Assembly: GCA_023897205.1 (NCBI GenBank)
Contig: JAHWDD010000004.1
Coordinates: forward strand, 3,348,001-3,412,000
Source: Exophiala sp. HKRS030
Lineage: Eukaryota > Ascomycota > Eurotiomycetes > Chaetothyriales > Herpotrichiellaceae
DNA: 64,000 nucleotides
Direction: 5' to 3'
The translations under genes were made by a program, and so were the position numbers. The notes below the pieces were generated by a model. The model searched no databases, was not told the DNA's origin, and worked only from the letters and a program-made list of their open reading frames with translations. Shown here one piece after another: positions 35,043 through 45,933 of the stretch; positions within the stretch are counted from its first letter, which is position 1, and each line of letters opens with the position of its first letter.

Positions 35043-35328
35043 CTTGAAGCGCTTTAACTAGCAACTTGAGATAATAGGTCTTCAGAAGTGTTTGTTGTGA
35101 GAATGCGAAGGGATTAATGATTGACAAAAATTCCTTGAATCTCCAACGGCAACTTCATTCTGCCTGCGGAGGCAAGGCTGAACAAGGCTGCATCTTGGCG
35201 CAGAAAATGTCGGCAAACTTGCCTGCTTACTTTCATGCGGAGAAAAAAGTTCTGTCTCAGGAAAGACTTGCACTGAGTTGCGCAGCCCATGTTTATCGTA
35301 TACCAAGCGGCTCGGCACAGATATTGCC
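35043..35328. promoter_or_regulatory. Divergent promoter of RPB10 and UTP17
   Basis: 286 bp separate the two start codons, short enough for shared regulation of two ribosome-biogenesis genes. I could not assign a specific element with confidence. Confidence 0.55.
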
Positions 35329-38277
35329 ATGTCCAACATGGCGAAGCGAGATGCGGTTACTGCCTTTGATGGCACTGGAAACGAAACACCCCATTCTAGC
35401 AAGCGACAGAGACAAAAGCACACCCGTGAATCTACGAACCAAAGTGATCTCTTGTCGGCAAAGGCAAAGGCACACTCTGCCTCAGCAGTGGCAGAGACAC
35501 CAAAGAAGTCAGACAAGTCCAATGGGCCCAGTACTGCTGCGAGCATGGGTATGTACGAGGTCACGCCACAGCTTTCACGGGCAGAGAACGAAAAATCACA
35601 ATCGTCCCCATCCAAATCAAGATCAGCTGTCGAAGTACGACCTCAAGAGAAGGAAAACAAGATAAATTCGATCGTTTCTGAAGAAACAAAGAAGAATACC
35701 TCGAAGGCATTGGTAACTAAAAGCAAGGACTCCAAAATCGGCAGTGTGGCAGGCTCGAAATTTCAAAAAGCACAACCTGATAATACGTCGAAATGGCCCC
35801 TCTCCCAAGGCTCAGGAGGAATATTCATTGATCAAGATCCGATCTTCACCGAAGACAAGCAACATCTGATTCTAGCCACTCATACTGACGTGCGAGTTTA
35901 CTCCCTGAAAACGTCACTTCTAGTCAGAACTTTTCAAGTCGGGAATAAATCTGAAATCACAAGTTGCGCTTTGTCAATGATTGATCCAAAAAAATTATAC
36001 ATCTCAACTGTGAAGGGACTCCTGTCGGTCTGTGATTGGACCAACGGTACTTCCATAGCCAAGCACGAAACTGGAAGAGCAGCACGGAAAATCCTACCGA
36101 TCAATTCCCATGAGGGACAAGAGACGATACTGGCTGTGCATCAGAATGACCAGAAATCGGTGTCTGTCGTGGCTTATGCCCTGGATACTACCAGCGCCAT
36201 CCTGAGTCAGCTTCAACCTATTCTCAAGAAGAACTTTCCAAAATTACCAGTGTTACAGGCACATGCCCGGGGAAGCATTCTTGTGGCTTGTGCTTTCGAC
36301 AAGATCCTTGTTGGTCAGTCACAGATTTCCGAGATTGGAACTTTGGACCTGAACTATACGTGGAGAGAGATTGTCGTTCCGGGTACAATTACGAGCCTTG
36401 ATTCGCAAATCAATGTGGGAAAGTCCAAAAGTTCTCGGAAGATGCCGTTCCTGGACATCGCAGTCGGGTTGGACACCGGCGCTATCATTCATTACGAAGA
36501 TCTCCTCTTCCGGCTGATTGGGAAGGAGAAGAAGAATTCAAACGAGGACATAGTTGGTCGCCGACTACATTGGCACAGGTCGAGCGTCAATACGTTGAAA
36601 TGGTCTCGAGATCGTAACTATTTGATCTCTGGCGGCAATGAGACCGTGCTTGTCATCTGGCAACTTGATACCAACCAACAGCAATTCTTGCCTCATCTGT
36701 CCACCGCCATCGTGAACCTCTCAATTTCAGCTGCCGGTTCATCCTATGCATTGCGCATGGCTGATAATTCGGTGATGGTGTTGTCTACTGCTGATCTTCT
36801 CCCTTCGACGAACATCTCCGGACTGGCCGTGGGCAATACGCCGAGCCAATCGTCTACAACTGTTTTACATCCTACCGTGGATACCCTTTTGCTTGCTGCT
36901 ATACCGGCAACACCCTTCACCAAAGGTAATCAGCGAGAAAAGAAGTCGACACTTCTACAATCGTATGACCTTGAATCAGACACTCAAACAAGCCGTCAAG
37001 CCCTGACCAGAAATGTGACGACTGCGGTGAACATGGCGCCTTCAGGACAGCCCGTCCAAGAACCAAACGTCACCAACATCGCCGTATCTTTTGATGGCAA
37101 GTGGTTGGCGACTGTTGAGGAGTGGCAGCCAAACGAGCAAGACGTGGCTCCCATGTGGATCGATGCCGATTCTCCAGCTCGTCGTGGAGCGGCTACCGAG
37201 ACAAGTCTGAGATTGTGGATTATGAACAATGATGACAACAATTGGGAAATGGTGACCAGGATCGATGAGCCACATAAACCTGGCCCTCGATCTGTTCTTG
37301 GAATCGCCATGAACCCTGCCAGACTCGAGTTGGCAACAATTGGCACTGACGCATCGATCTCAATCTGGTCACCTAAGGCTCGACAACGAGATGATGTCTC
37401 TGTTAGAGACAGGAAAAACAAACAATTGTATACCTGGACATGCACGATGACGATTCCGTGCGAACAAGATGCCTTGGGTAAAGTCGCGACTGCTGTCGCC
37501 ACCTCTGCCACTTTGGCTTACTCGGACGACGGTTCCGTTCTTGCGGCCTCATGGTCCTGGCCATCGACGTTAACACGATTTGTCCACTTGATTGATCCTC
37601 GGACCGGTAGACTGTGTGCATCGCAACCTGGTCTTTTGCAACAAGGCGATGCCAGACTCGCGTTCTGTGGGCGTTACCTCGTTTGTTTATCACAGATGCT
37701 TGTGATCCATGATACGCTGACCAGTCAAAATACCACCACTATCGAGCTGGACCAGAATTATCTTGGTCCGGAATACTCGAGTTCTAGTTACCTCGCCGTC
37801 AACAAACTTGACCAAAAAGTCGCAGTCAGTTTGACAAAGACTTCAGCACCGAAATCTACGAAACTTGTCATATTCAGTATCATTGCAGGAGACATCAAGC
37901 CTTTGTATGAGAGTTCTCTAGCGGGTGGTTTAAAGAGTCTACTCGCCCTGACGACCCGTCCTGGTTTCTTGATGATCGACGACAGGAATGTGTACAGATC
38001 ACTGAAGCCTTCGGGCACAAGCGCACTCTCTTCAGTTTTGGGTCAGGCGGCCGCAGCATCTCAAGAGCCCGACCAAGTCACCAAGAGCCTGGATAGCATT
38101 TTTGGAACTGTTGGGTCTTTGGTGGAAAATGAAAAGACAATCAAGGACGGCGGTGAGGATAATACCACATCGTCCAGCAGGGATCTCAATGGTGCATTGA
38201 GAATTGTCTCATCTGCTCAGGCGCCGAGTCCTGCAGAATTGTTCCAGAGAGTTTTGACTGTGTTGGCGCAGAGCTGA
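35329..38277 (+). CDS. UTP17: WD40 U3 snoRNP / t-UTP subunit Utp17 (Nan1, WDR75)
   Basis: Subunit of the t-UTP/UtpA complex, which associates with rDNA and the nascent pre-rRNA in the nucleolus to start small-subunit processing. It is intronless, 982 aa, beginning at the first ATG (35329); the open frame extends upstream without ATG. Residues 1-150 are Lys/Ser-rich, disordered and nuclear-targeting in character. WD repeats start near 155 and form two tandem propellers. The most diagnostic piece is HWHRSSVNTLKWS, then LISGGNETVLVIWQLDTN and QQFLPHLSTAIVNLSIS, the conserved Nan1/WDR75 segment. A helical C-terminal tail follows (AELFQRVLTVLAQS). Identification rests on this order and length. Confidence 0.9.
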   Translation: MSNMAKRDAVTAFDGTGNETPHSSKRQRQKHTRESTNQSDLLSAKAKAHSASAVAETPKKSDKSNGPSTAASMGMYEVTPQLSRAENEKSQSSPSKSRSAVEVRPQEKENKINSIVSEETKKNTSKALVTKSKDSKIGSVAGSKFQKAQPDNTSKWPLSQGSGGIFIDQDPIFTEDKQHLILATHTDVRVYSLKTSLLVRTFQVGNKSEITSCALSMIDPKKLYISTVKGLLSVCDWTNGTSIAKHETGRAARKILPINSHEGQETILAVHQNDQKSVSVVAYALDTTSAILSQLQPILKKNFPKLPVLQAHARGSILVACAFDKILVGQSQISEIGTLDLNYTWREIVVPGTITSLDSQINVGKSKSSRKMPFLDIAVGLDTGAIIHYEDLLFRLIGKEKKNSNEDIVGRRLHWHRSSVNTLKWSRDRNYLISGGNETVLVIWQLDTNQQQFLPHLSTAIVNLSISAAGSSYALRMADNSVMVLSTADLLPSTNISGLAVGNTPSQSSTTVLHPTVDTLLLAAIPATPFTKGNQREKKSTLLQSYDLESDTQTSRQALTRNVTTAVNMAPSGQPVQEPNVTNIAVSFDGKWLATVEEWQPNEQDVAPMWIDADSPARRGAATETSLRLWIMNNDDNNWEMVTRIDEPHKPGPRSVLGIAMNPARLELATIGTDASISIWSPKARQRDDVSVRDRKNKQLYTWTCTMTIPCEQDALGKVATAVATSATLAYSDDGSVLAASWSWPSTLTRFVHLIDPRTGRLCASQPGLLQQGDARLAFCGRYLVCLSQMLVIHDTLTSQNTTTIELDQNYLGPEYSSSSYLAVNKLDQKVAVSLTKTSAPKSTKLVIFSIIAGDIKPLYESSLAGGLKSLLALTTRPGFLMIDDRNVYRSLKPSGTSALSSVLGQAAAASQEPDQVTKSLDSIFGTVGSLVENEKTIKDGGEDNTTSSSRDLNGALRIVSSAQAPSPAELFQRVLTVLAQS

Positions 38278-38430
38278 TGGTGGTGGTGATATTGCGTATT
38301 GGTGGGGTAATTCATTAGTGATGTATTTTCCCGTCGAGATATGTATGAATCAGATTGATATTTTGGTGTGATGGTATATAGCCCCAGGAAGTTGGGCGTC
38401 TGGATATAATGTAAGAGAATCATGGTTGTA

Positions 38431-39699
38431 TCATCTCTTTTCGCTGCCTTTATTCTTCCTGATCAAAACACGGCCCATGTACTTTTTGACTTCTTCACCG
38501 CCGTCTTCCGTCCACATGTCTGCAAATTCGGTTACACCGGCGTCCACGCCCGCTTGAAGGGGTTGTTCCTCCCACAGCCTGATCAACCTCTTTTGCGATC
38601 TCATCGCTCTCGGTCCGTTCTCGACCACTGTCCTCGCCATTTCCAGACAGGCGTCGTCCAGACCCTCCGGGGTTTCGGTCAGGCGATCCACCAGACCCCA
38701 TCGGGCCGCCGTCGACCCGTCGACGGTCCGGCCGAGGTAGACCAACTCCCTCGTGCGCTGCCACCCGACGATGTTGGCGAGCAAGCGGGCCTGGACGACC
38801 GAAGGGATGCCCACCTTGACCTCGGGCATGGCGAACGCGGACCGGCGGGTGGCGACGCGGAAATCACAAGACGCGGCGAGCTCGAGGCCGGCACCCAACG
38901 TCGCCCCGTCGACTTTTGCCAGAGTCGGGACGGGCATGTCTCGGAGGGCCTGACAGGCGTCCCGGACCGACGTGATGAATCGACGTGCCTCGAGGGGTGT
39001 GGCCAGGGAATACATTTCTCTCAAATCTGCGCCGGCACAAAACTTGGGAACACCACCGCCACCACCGCCACTGCCACCGCTGCTCCCGTCCGAGGTAGAT
39101 TCTGTCGACCACCGAGGTGGCGGTGGGCAACCAGTAATCTCGACGAGACGTAAATCTCGACGAGTGGCCAACTTGGAAAGAATGTCTGTGAGGCCGTTGA
39201 GCAAAACAGACCCCAACGAGTTTGCCCGAGTAGGGTTGTTGATTCGTACCGTGGCGATCTCGGAATCGCCGTCAGAAGTCTGTCGTCGACGCCAGACGGT
39301 GTATTCGATCCTTCCGTTCTGTCCGTCTGTGTCACTGCCACTGTCATCTCGACGACGAGGTTCATGGGATGATTCGACTTCTTCAAACGTTTTGAGAAAC
39401 TCGAGGTTTTCTTGTTTCGTGGTGGTCGTTGTGGTTGTGTCGGCACTCGTCGTTGTCCTCACATTTTCTCTTCCTGGTGACGACGTATGAAATGTGGCAA
39501 TGGCGGAATGGTGTCGTTGTAGACCTGTTAGATGGTTCCCAGCACCACCACCCGGGAACAATCGATTGGGCTGCAAAGTCCGGGACCTCGTAGACCCCTG
39601 GAAAAGTATCCTCGGGTATGCCATCGCCGATGTCGATGTTGACATTGTCCCCAGCATCCTCCTCGACACGATGGATGAGTTGTTCATGATCATGTCCAC
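38431..39699 (-). CDS. Mitochondrial-type enoyl-CoA hydratase/isomerase (crotonase family)
   Basis: Hydrates or isomerises enoyl-CoA thioesters in fatty-acid or amino-acid breakdown. Single exon, 422 aa, against about 260-300 for the core family. An Arg/Ser-rich, acid-poor N-terminus suggests mitochondrial import, and residues to about 130 are non-homologous. Crotonase features: oxyanion-hole CAGADLREM, then TLGAGLELAASCDFRV carrying the first catalytic Glu, and FAMPEVKVGI carrying the second. Both acids are present, so hydratase activity is plausible; AUH-like methylglutaconyl-CoA hydratase is an alternative. Between the core strand and the oxyanion loop is an inserted Pro/Ser/Gly-rich segment of about 25 residues ending in a run of glycines. 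The 3' half is markedly GC-rich. Confidence 0.88.
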   Translation of the reverse strand: MDMIMNNSSIVSRRMLGTMSTSTSAMAYPRILFQGSTRSRTLQPNRLFPGGGAGNHLTGLQRHHSAIATFHTSSPGRENVRTTTSADTTTTTTTKQENLEFLKTFEEVESSHEPRRRDDSGSDTDGQNGRIEYTVWRRRQTSDGDSEIATVRINNPTRANSLGSVLLNGLTDILSKLATRRDLRLVEITGCPPPPRWSTESTSDGSSGGSGGGGGGVPKFCAGADLREMYSLATPLEARRFITSVRDACQALRDMPVPTLAKVDGATLGAGLELAASCDFRVATRRSAFAMPEVKVGIPSVVQARLLANIVGWQRTRELVYLGRTVDGSTAARWGLVDRLTETPEGLDDACLEMARTVVENGPRAMRSQKRLIRLWEEQPLQAGVDAGVTEFADMWTEDGGEEVKKYMGRVLIRKNKGSEKR

Positions 39700-40395
39700 C
39701 GACCAAATTTTTTTGCCGTCTGTGGACCAGTCACCTTTGACCTTTCGACCTCACCTTGGTTTGACTTGGTTGTAGAGAGGTTATACAAGGTGTTAACCGA
39801 GGATGGTAGTACGGGTGACTTGCTGTCGTGTCCGGTTCAGACGATGGTAACAACAGCGAGGCGACGACTAATGCCCTTCAAGAGAAAGGCAAATACTTTT
39901 CAAAAGGCGAAAAGAAGAATGAAGCGGGGAATAGAATATCGTTACTCCCCGTACCTCCCACGGTGTCATGTACATGAGAGTTTCGAAGTTGAGGCTGTAC
40001 TCGGCATAACCGAGGTGATGAAAACAGGCTCGAATATCCATACCATGTAGCCGTATCCCGAGTTACCGTCGCGGCCTCGTTCATCCAACTCGCGCAGTCA
40101 CGAGTACATGATTTCTTTGATCCTGAGACCATCAGACGATGAATACTTACCTGGGTAATCACCCGGTCAATAGATCAACTATACGTGGTACCGCTCACAA
40201 GGGCCTTCTGGATTAAAACAATGCATTTGTCGGGATCGTACAAATAAGATGGGCGGACCTCATTCAAGGCTTACTCGAATGAACGCCATTGGGATCAATC
40301 AAAACAATACTCCAATGGATAGATACAGCAAAAAGCATCAATTTCCCCAAACAATACGAATACTAATTGGTCCTGTAACTCAGATCGAGACTGAC
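39700..40395. other. Intergenic, 0.7 kb, hydratase promoter and DSK2 3' end
   Basis: Both neighbours are on the minus strand, so the left part should be the hydratase promoter. No gene is supported. Confidence 0.6.
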
Positions 40396-41757
40396 TCAAG
40401 GATTACTTAGGAGATACTCAATTGCCCCATTCACACTCCCACCAGTCCTCCGTAGTGCCTGAATGTTTCGGTCAAAGTCGTAGAAACCCATGTCATTTAA
40501 TTGCTGAAGTTGTGTGGCATATCGTTCTTCCGGGGGTCTGTTGTCTGGTGGAGATGCCGGACCACCTCCGCCTCCGAGTCCTCCTCCCCCAAGGAGATCA
40601 TAAAAGTTCGGAAGAGCTCCTGCATTTCCACCTGCACCCCCACCAAAGGCTTGCATGAGTTGATTCAATGCTTCTGGATTTGCAGCGAATGGATTCATTG
40701 GAGGTGGTGACGTGGTGCCAGTGCCAGTGTTACCACCAGGTTGCTGACCAAATAGAGCGGGATTCAGCAGGGCGGCGAACGGATTCTGTTGCTGTTGATT
40801 CGGTGTGTTTCCACTTTCGTTTGTTGTTCCCGAGGGATTTGTCGATGCCTGTGTCGATCCATTTGGATTTGGAAATGGGGCTGAGGGCGTAGTGAACAAA
40901 CTTGCAAATGGATTCGCTCCCATACCGCCTGCACCACCTCCAAAGGCTGCGAATGGATTCTGCAGTTGATCTGGTTGTTGCTGCTGTCCTTCCTGTCTGT
41001 TGGTCTGATCTCCTGCATTCTCCGTAGTGTTGGTCACTCCTGGTGCCGGAAAGGCCTCTTGACCCCCGCGTCCGAATGGATCCATTCTTGAACCATTCTG
41101 AAGCTGCAACATGGCCCGTATGGCTTGTGGATCTGTCATCATTCCCCGGAAGTAATCCGACTGAAGAATTTGTCGAACGCCAGGAATGGATCGAAGGTGA
41201 GGATTCTGGTTGATCATCATGTCAACTACTTGTGGATTGTTCATAGCTTCTCTCATCATTTGTTGAAAATTGGGGTCCTCGAGTTGACGGATAAAGTCTT
41301 CGGGGCTCTGAGGGTTTGTAAACATGCTGGGATTGGGCAGTTGAGCGAACCCAGCATATCTCGCTCCTGTGAGGCCAGCTAGAGGGTCATTCCCAGTGCC
41401 TGACGCGAGATTCTGTGGTACTCCGGCTGCGGCAGGCGTCCCAGAGGCAGTGGCCGAACCGGACGATTGGGCAGCCGGGTTCTGTCGTTGATTGCTGGCG
41501 GCACTCTTTACCAGATGCATGGTGTTTCCTTCTTTGACATTGTGTTGTGACAGAGTGTGGTCATCTTTCAATACCTTGCCGCTGTAGATCAATCGTTGTG
41601 CGGAGGCAGGGACATTCGCGTATTCTTCTCCGGCGAGCTTGGTCTTGAGTTCAATGGTGGTCATGGAGAGGGGGACGGTGACGGTATATTTCTGGCCGCC
41701 TGCAGACTTCACATGGAAGGTGACAGTCGCATCTTCAGCACCAGCTGAGTCGGCCAT
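40396..41757 (-). CDS. DSK2: Ubiquilin-type proteasome shuttle Dsk2
   Basis: Delivers ubiquitylated substrates to the proteasome. Single exon, 453 aa. An N-terminal ubiquitin-like domain (about 8-85: ATVTFHVKSAGGQKYTVTV, LIYSGKVLKDD, MHLVKS) binds the proteasome. STI1 repeats follow, the first with QLEDPNFQQMMREAMNNPQVVDMM and the second in the Asn/Gln/Pro/Gly-rich centre. A C-terminal UBA domain (about 405-451: ERYATQLQQLNDMGFYDFDRN) binds ubiquitin. The domain order and length are those of Dsk2. The leader upstream carries a CT-rich tract near 42,060. Confidence 0.95.
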   Translation of the reverse strand: MADSAGAEDATVTFHVKSAGGQKYTVTVPLSMTTIELKTKLAGEEYANVPASAQRLIYSGKVLKDDHTLSQHNVKEGNTMHLVKSAASNQRQNPAAQSSGSATASGTPAAAGVPQNLASGTGNDPLAGLTGARYAGFAQLPNPSMFTNPQSPEDFIRQLEDPNFQQMMREAMNNPQVVDMMINQNPHLRSIPGVRQILQSDYFRGMMTDPQAIRAMLQLQNGSRMDPFGRGGQEAFPAPGVTNTTENAGDQTNRQEGQQQQPDQLQNPFAAFGGGAGGMGANPFASLFTTPSAPFPNPNGSTQASTNPSGTTNESGNTPNQQQQNPFAALLNPALFGQQPGGNTGTGTTSPPPMNPFAANPEALNQLMQAFGGGAGGNAGALPNFYDLLGGGGLGGGGGPASPPDNRPPEERYATQLQQLNDMGFYDFDRNIQALRRTGGSVNGAIEYLLSNP

Positions 41758-42985
41758 TGTAGCGATAGCGACAGCGACTGCGCCGGAGCAGAGGAGAGGA
41801 GGACTAAATCGTTGCTGAAGATGTTTTGAGGACAGATGGTGGTGTAATTCGAGGCTTTGGAGGGGTTATTCGTCGGCAAAGAGGAGAGGTGGCAATGAGC
41901 CAGCCAAGGGCCAGAGAAGTCGCAGGAGGGAGAAGATTGGTTACAGGATAATGCGAGGTATGGAATAACTGAGAGAAGTTGATGGGGAGAGAGATGGCGA
42001 CGGAGAGGAAGAGAGAGAAGGAAGCAGGTGAATGATATGGATGGAGTCTCTCTGTCTTGTTCTCTCTCTCTCTGCGCCGCTCGGCGTCTCGTATTACACA
42101 GCAAGAATCAGAATTAACTAAAAGTTACTGCCTGTGACCACCAAGTTCCATTCCGTCATCGGGTCTCAGCCTGGCATCTTTCTTATTGAAGAGTCCAGAG
42201 TCCACATACTCGTTTGTGTGTGTGTGTGTTTCTCTGTGCTTTCGACTTCTCGTACTCGTATTCCATCCCAACTTGGGCTGGTGAGGCTGAGAATGATAAC
42301 TACACCTTAATGTACTCAACAATTCTCTACCCTCCTTGCATCAATACAATTAATATTCCCTCCCTCCTTATTGACTGCTCCATAAGTTCGTTTCTTTGAG
42401 TTCACCTTGATGAGGTACTTAGTTTCCACCTGCATATATTTCACTTCTTCTGTAAGCCTTGGTACCGGCAAGGCTGCACACACAATCCAGAGGCCAACAA
42501 TTTCCATTTCCTTTGATATATCATTCTCTAATGAAAATAAATTCGTTGTCATGCCCTATACAAATGAAAGCCATCACTATATCTGTTCAAGAAGTGCGTA
42601 CAGATAGGCAAGGGAGTCCAAAAAGCCTGCATCAGGACGGAGTATTGTAGCGCGGTCTCAAAGACAGTTTGTCAAAACATTATCTCTTTGGGAGTCATTA
42701 GAATCCATCCCAGACTGATCAATTGCAAATGTGTCCACCACCAGAGTTGTCAATCGCGCCGTACAGATGCCCAGAAACGGCATTGGTCTACATAGCAGCA
42801 GTGTTGAATCCTCCCATCTTCGCTTGGTTGATTGACAAAACCTCTCTAGATCATGGGAAGCTGCTCCAAATTGGTTATCAAACTAGGCCACCGTACCCAC
42901 GAAACCCATCGAAGAGGATTGACCTTGGTCCTCGTCCACTGTAATCTTGACGAGGTTGATTTCCGACACCCTCTTGACCTCTTCT
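41758..42985. other. Intergenic, 1.2 kb, DSK2 promoter side
   Basis: The first 350 bp are GA/CT-rich and probably the DSK2 leader and promoter, with a short CT dinucleotide run at 42061-42072. Other ORFs are short and unsupported. Confidence 0.55.
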
Positions 42986-43357
42986 CTAGAACGGACTGAT
43001 CTCTTTGGATGTTATTGATGGAACTGGTGGAATTGATGACGCTGTTGACGAAGTGCTGGTGCGTCGCAGTCGGAACTTTCGTGATTTTCTCGTCGAGATT
43101 GTCGAGGTCGATGTGGATGCGGAGGTCGTTGTCATCGTCGAAACATCGGTCGTCCGCCGCGGGAGAAACCTTCTCGACCTTCGACCCGTGCTGCTTCCGG
43201 ACGATGACGAGGTTGTCATGGATGTGTCGGTACGTGTTGGATGAGTACGGTGAAGGTCGTACGTTGGCGTGTAGGCCGGTCCTGCTCCGGGGAAAGCAAC
43301 ACCACTTGCGGCAAGGCCGTTCAGAAATGCCTTCAGCACAATACCCCATGTCTCCAT
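42986..43357 (-). CDS. Possible small Ser/Thr/Arg-rich protein
   Basis: An intact 123-codon frame with a mildly hydrophobic N-terminus (LKAFLNGLAASGVAFPGAG) followed by alternating Ser/Thr- and Arg-rich stretches (TTTSASTSTSTISTR). It has no recognisable domain and overlaps another open frame of similar length, so it may be compositional chance. I list it only as a candidate, because the N-terminus is not typical of random translation and the region is otherwise empty. Confidence 0.25.
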   Translation of the reverse strand: METWGIVLKAFLNGLAASGVAFPGAGPAYTPTYDLHRTHPTRTDTSMTTSSSSGSSTGRRSRRFLPRRTTDVSTMTTTSASTSTSTISTRKSRKFRLRRTSTSSTASSIPPVPSITSKEISPF

Positions 43358-45933
43358 TGATCAGAAACTGATAGGAAGGGCTCACTGATTTTCTTCAGGA
43401 AGAAGTATGAATGAAGACAAGATGGGCCGTTCAGACTTCACCGGAAACGTGTAGAACATGTGCAATCTTATATGGTCCATACAAAAGGGGAGATGTTTGT
43501 CCTCGTCAGCTTACCTGCTTTCTTCGCGCCCTCTATCCATGTCAGCGCTTGTTAGATCCTGATCAGGTACTCGTGTGTGTTGGTAGATACGAAACAGAGA
43601 AAGCCCAACCATCCACAAAGTGTGCGCTGCCAGTTCCAGATGTATCCTAGTGTTCGAGACCCATCAGTTGTAGATGGCTTGCCTTAACAACATCTGGTCC
43701 AAACACGTGTGACAGCGTACGGTGATCTTAACGTGGACCTTGGGGGCCAACACAACCCATAAGCACAGGTCTTGATGTCAGCATGTGGGATTAATTCAAC
43801 AAAGGCCCGCCATTGGTCATGCCTTGGTAATTGACTCGTACCTGCTTGACGAAGTCGACCAAGGAATACAGGATTTGAGACCGGATTCATGGAGGGTAAC
43901 GTAGCAGTTACCTCCTTGGGTAGCTAGACTTGATCTGCCCTGGTGTTGTTTACTTTCTTTCTCTGGACAGAAAATATGCGACGAGGTTCCAGCGAAGCCT
44001 CCCGTGGCCACTCGCTCAACCTAGTCCTCAATCTTGGGCTCGTTCGGGTCGATATCGTTCAAGTGTCGGATATCACACAGTAAATGCTTGGATAGTTGAG
44101 ATCACTAAGCAGAATGGTTTGAGGTTTCAAGAATTGCAGACTGGCTCGGGATCTTTGTCCCCACCACCCCCATCATGCTCATTTTGCCATTCGCTCTCCG
44201 TAGTCCCTTCCTACATTCAATACACCTAGTCAAGTCCTGTTGGTTTGCCAGTCTTTACCTTCTCAATATCGGCATCTCCAGCTTTGGTGAGCACCAGTCA
44301 CTAAAGCGCCATGGATCCAGCTCAACTGACCATTGCGGCGATGAGGGGTTCCCGGACGAGCTGCGCAGCCCTCTCGTCATACTATGACAGTGGTACGCAT
44401 GTTACCCTTACCGTTTGCCTCCTGGGGCCTGAAAATGATGTGGATCCCACGCAAGAGGATCTGATCAATACTTACGGTATCACTGCCATATGGCAATTCG
44501 GAGGTCGAAAAGCCGGAGGATATTGCAGAGGTCACCATGGCTGGAAAAAGAAGAAGAAGCATTGTCACGTGTCTCATTCAACACTGAAGCTATCGCCAAT
44601 GCAGAGGACGAAGACTACCGCCAGACGAGAAGCGTCCAGAAGTCGTGGAACAGGAGTATTGCGAAGTCCAATGCAGAATTCACTCTGGCTTTGAGAGAGA
44701 AGGTCGACCGTCCATAGCCAACACATACATGTCTTCTTCCGTCCTATCGCTTTGTCTGACCACAGGGTGGCGGACTGCCGCAACTTTCCTCTCCCTACCG
44801 AAACGTTTTTGATCATGGTCCAAGAAAACGTCGTATCAGAGGTAGGTATATCAGGGGAAGAAGTTAGCATGAACACATAATCTCAAAGAGTCGCATTCCT
44901 AACGCATTTCGAACACACCTCCACGCGGCTGACCCAACGCGTCTTTTCGGACACGCCTGCACGCGGATCGTTCACTGACGCCTGGTGAAGCCAGCCCCCG
45001 TCTCTATGGCTCTTATTGGCTCTTCTGTGTGCTGAATCCAGGGCTTATATCTGTGAAAAGTGCAATTCCTCTCAACAATTCCTCAATCTACCTGTGGCTT
45101 GCCTGGTGTAAGTGGTTTCACGACCACTTTCCGCCAGTCCAAGACCAGCCTGGTATTCGCCAGAGAAGAGGCACTTTATCTTGGGGTAATTTATCTGCCC
45201 TGACGCCCAGTGGTGACTCGAATCACTGGATCGGTTCCCAACATACATGGCCTCTATATGTGAGTGTCCTAGTTGGGAGATAACGTGACGGACCTTCGGA
45301 AAAAATCCCCCGCCTGGGATTTTCCTCGGCCTGGCCGGTAACCACCCAGCGTGTGGTTGCCTGCCAGGCTAGAGTTTTGCTGATTGAAAGAAATGGCCAT
45401 GGGGGAGGTCGTCTTTTTGGGGGTTTCTCACTATGGTTCAAACACCTTGGTTGGGTGTGATCGCAACGCAGTACGAATCTGTGATCTACCTCTATTGAAA
45501 AGCCAACTCGAAAGCAGGAATAGTACCTTGCTCATGATTTTATTCGTCAGGTTTTTAAACCCTTTCATATGGTAACGTAACAGTATGGACTTGAAAGACT
45601 TCAAGTCGTCGATAAGACAGCCTCGTCTCGGGGCGGAAAAGGAGAAAAGCACCCGTGCGACAACAGCCTCGCTGCCTCGGCGGTGATATCCTTTTTCTCC
45701 CTTCCCCGCATTTCTCGAAATTCCTCGTTCAAGCAGAGGTCTATTATGATTACTTCGCATGAACCTCTCCGAGCTCATTTGTACAGTAGAATCTCAACAA
45801 CTGACCTTCCCACCGTATGAGTTTCCAGGCAGAAACCTTTTCCTCAAGACCGATCGAGTTCTCCATACGATTTCTGTGACGGTATTGACACACAGTCTCC
45901 CAGAACCCGCCCACCCCGCAACCGCCTTCAACA
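43358..45933. other. Intergenic, 2.6 kb, with coding-like fragments near 44.3-44.7 kb
   Basis: No full gene is supported. Frames at 44311-44694 and 44490-44717 look partly protein-like, for example EDLINTYGITAIW and NTEAIANAEDED. They lie in different frames with no convincing splice site, which may mean a relic. The last several hundred bases should contain the nitrilase promoter. Confidence 0.45.
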
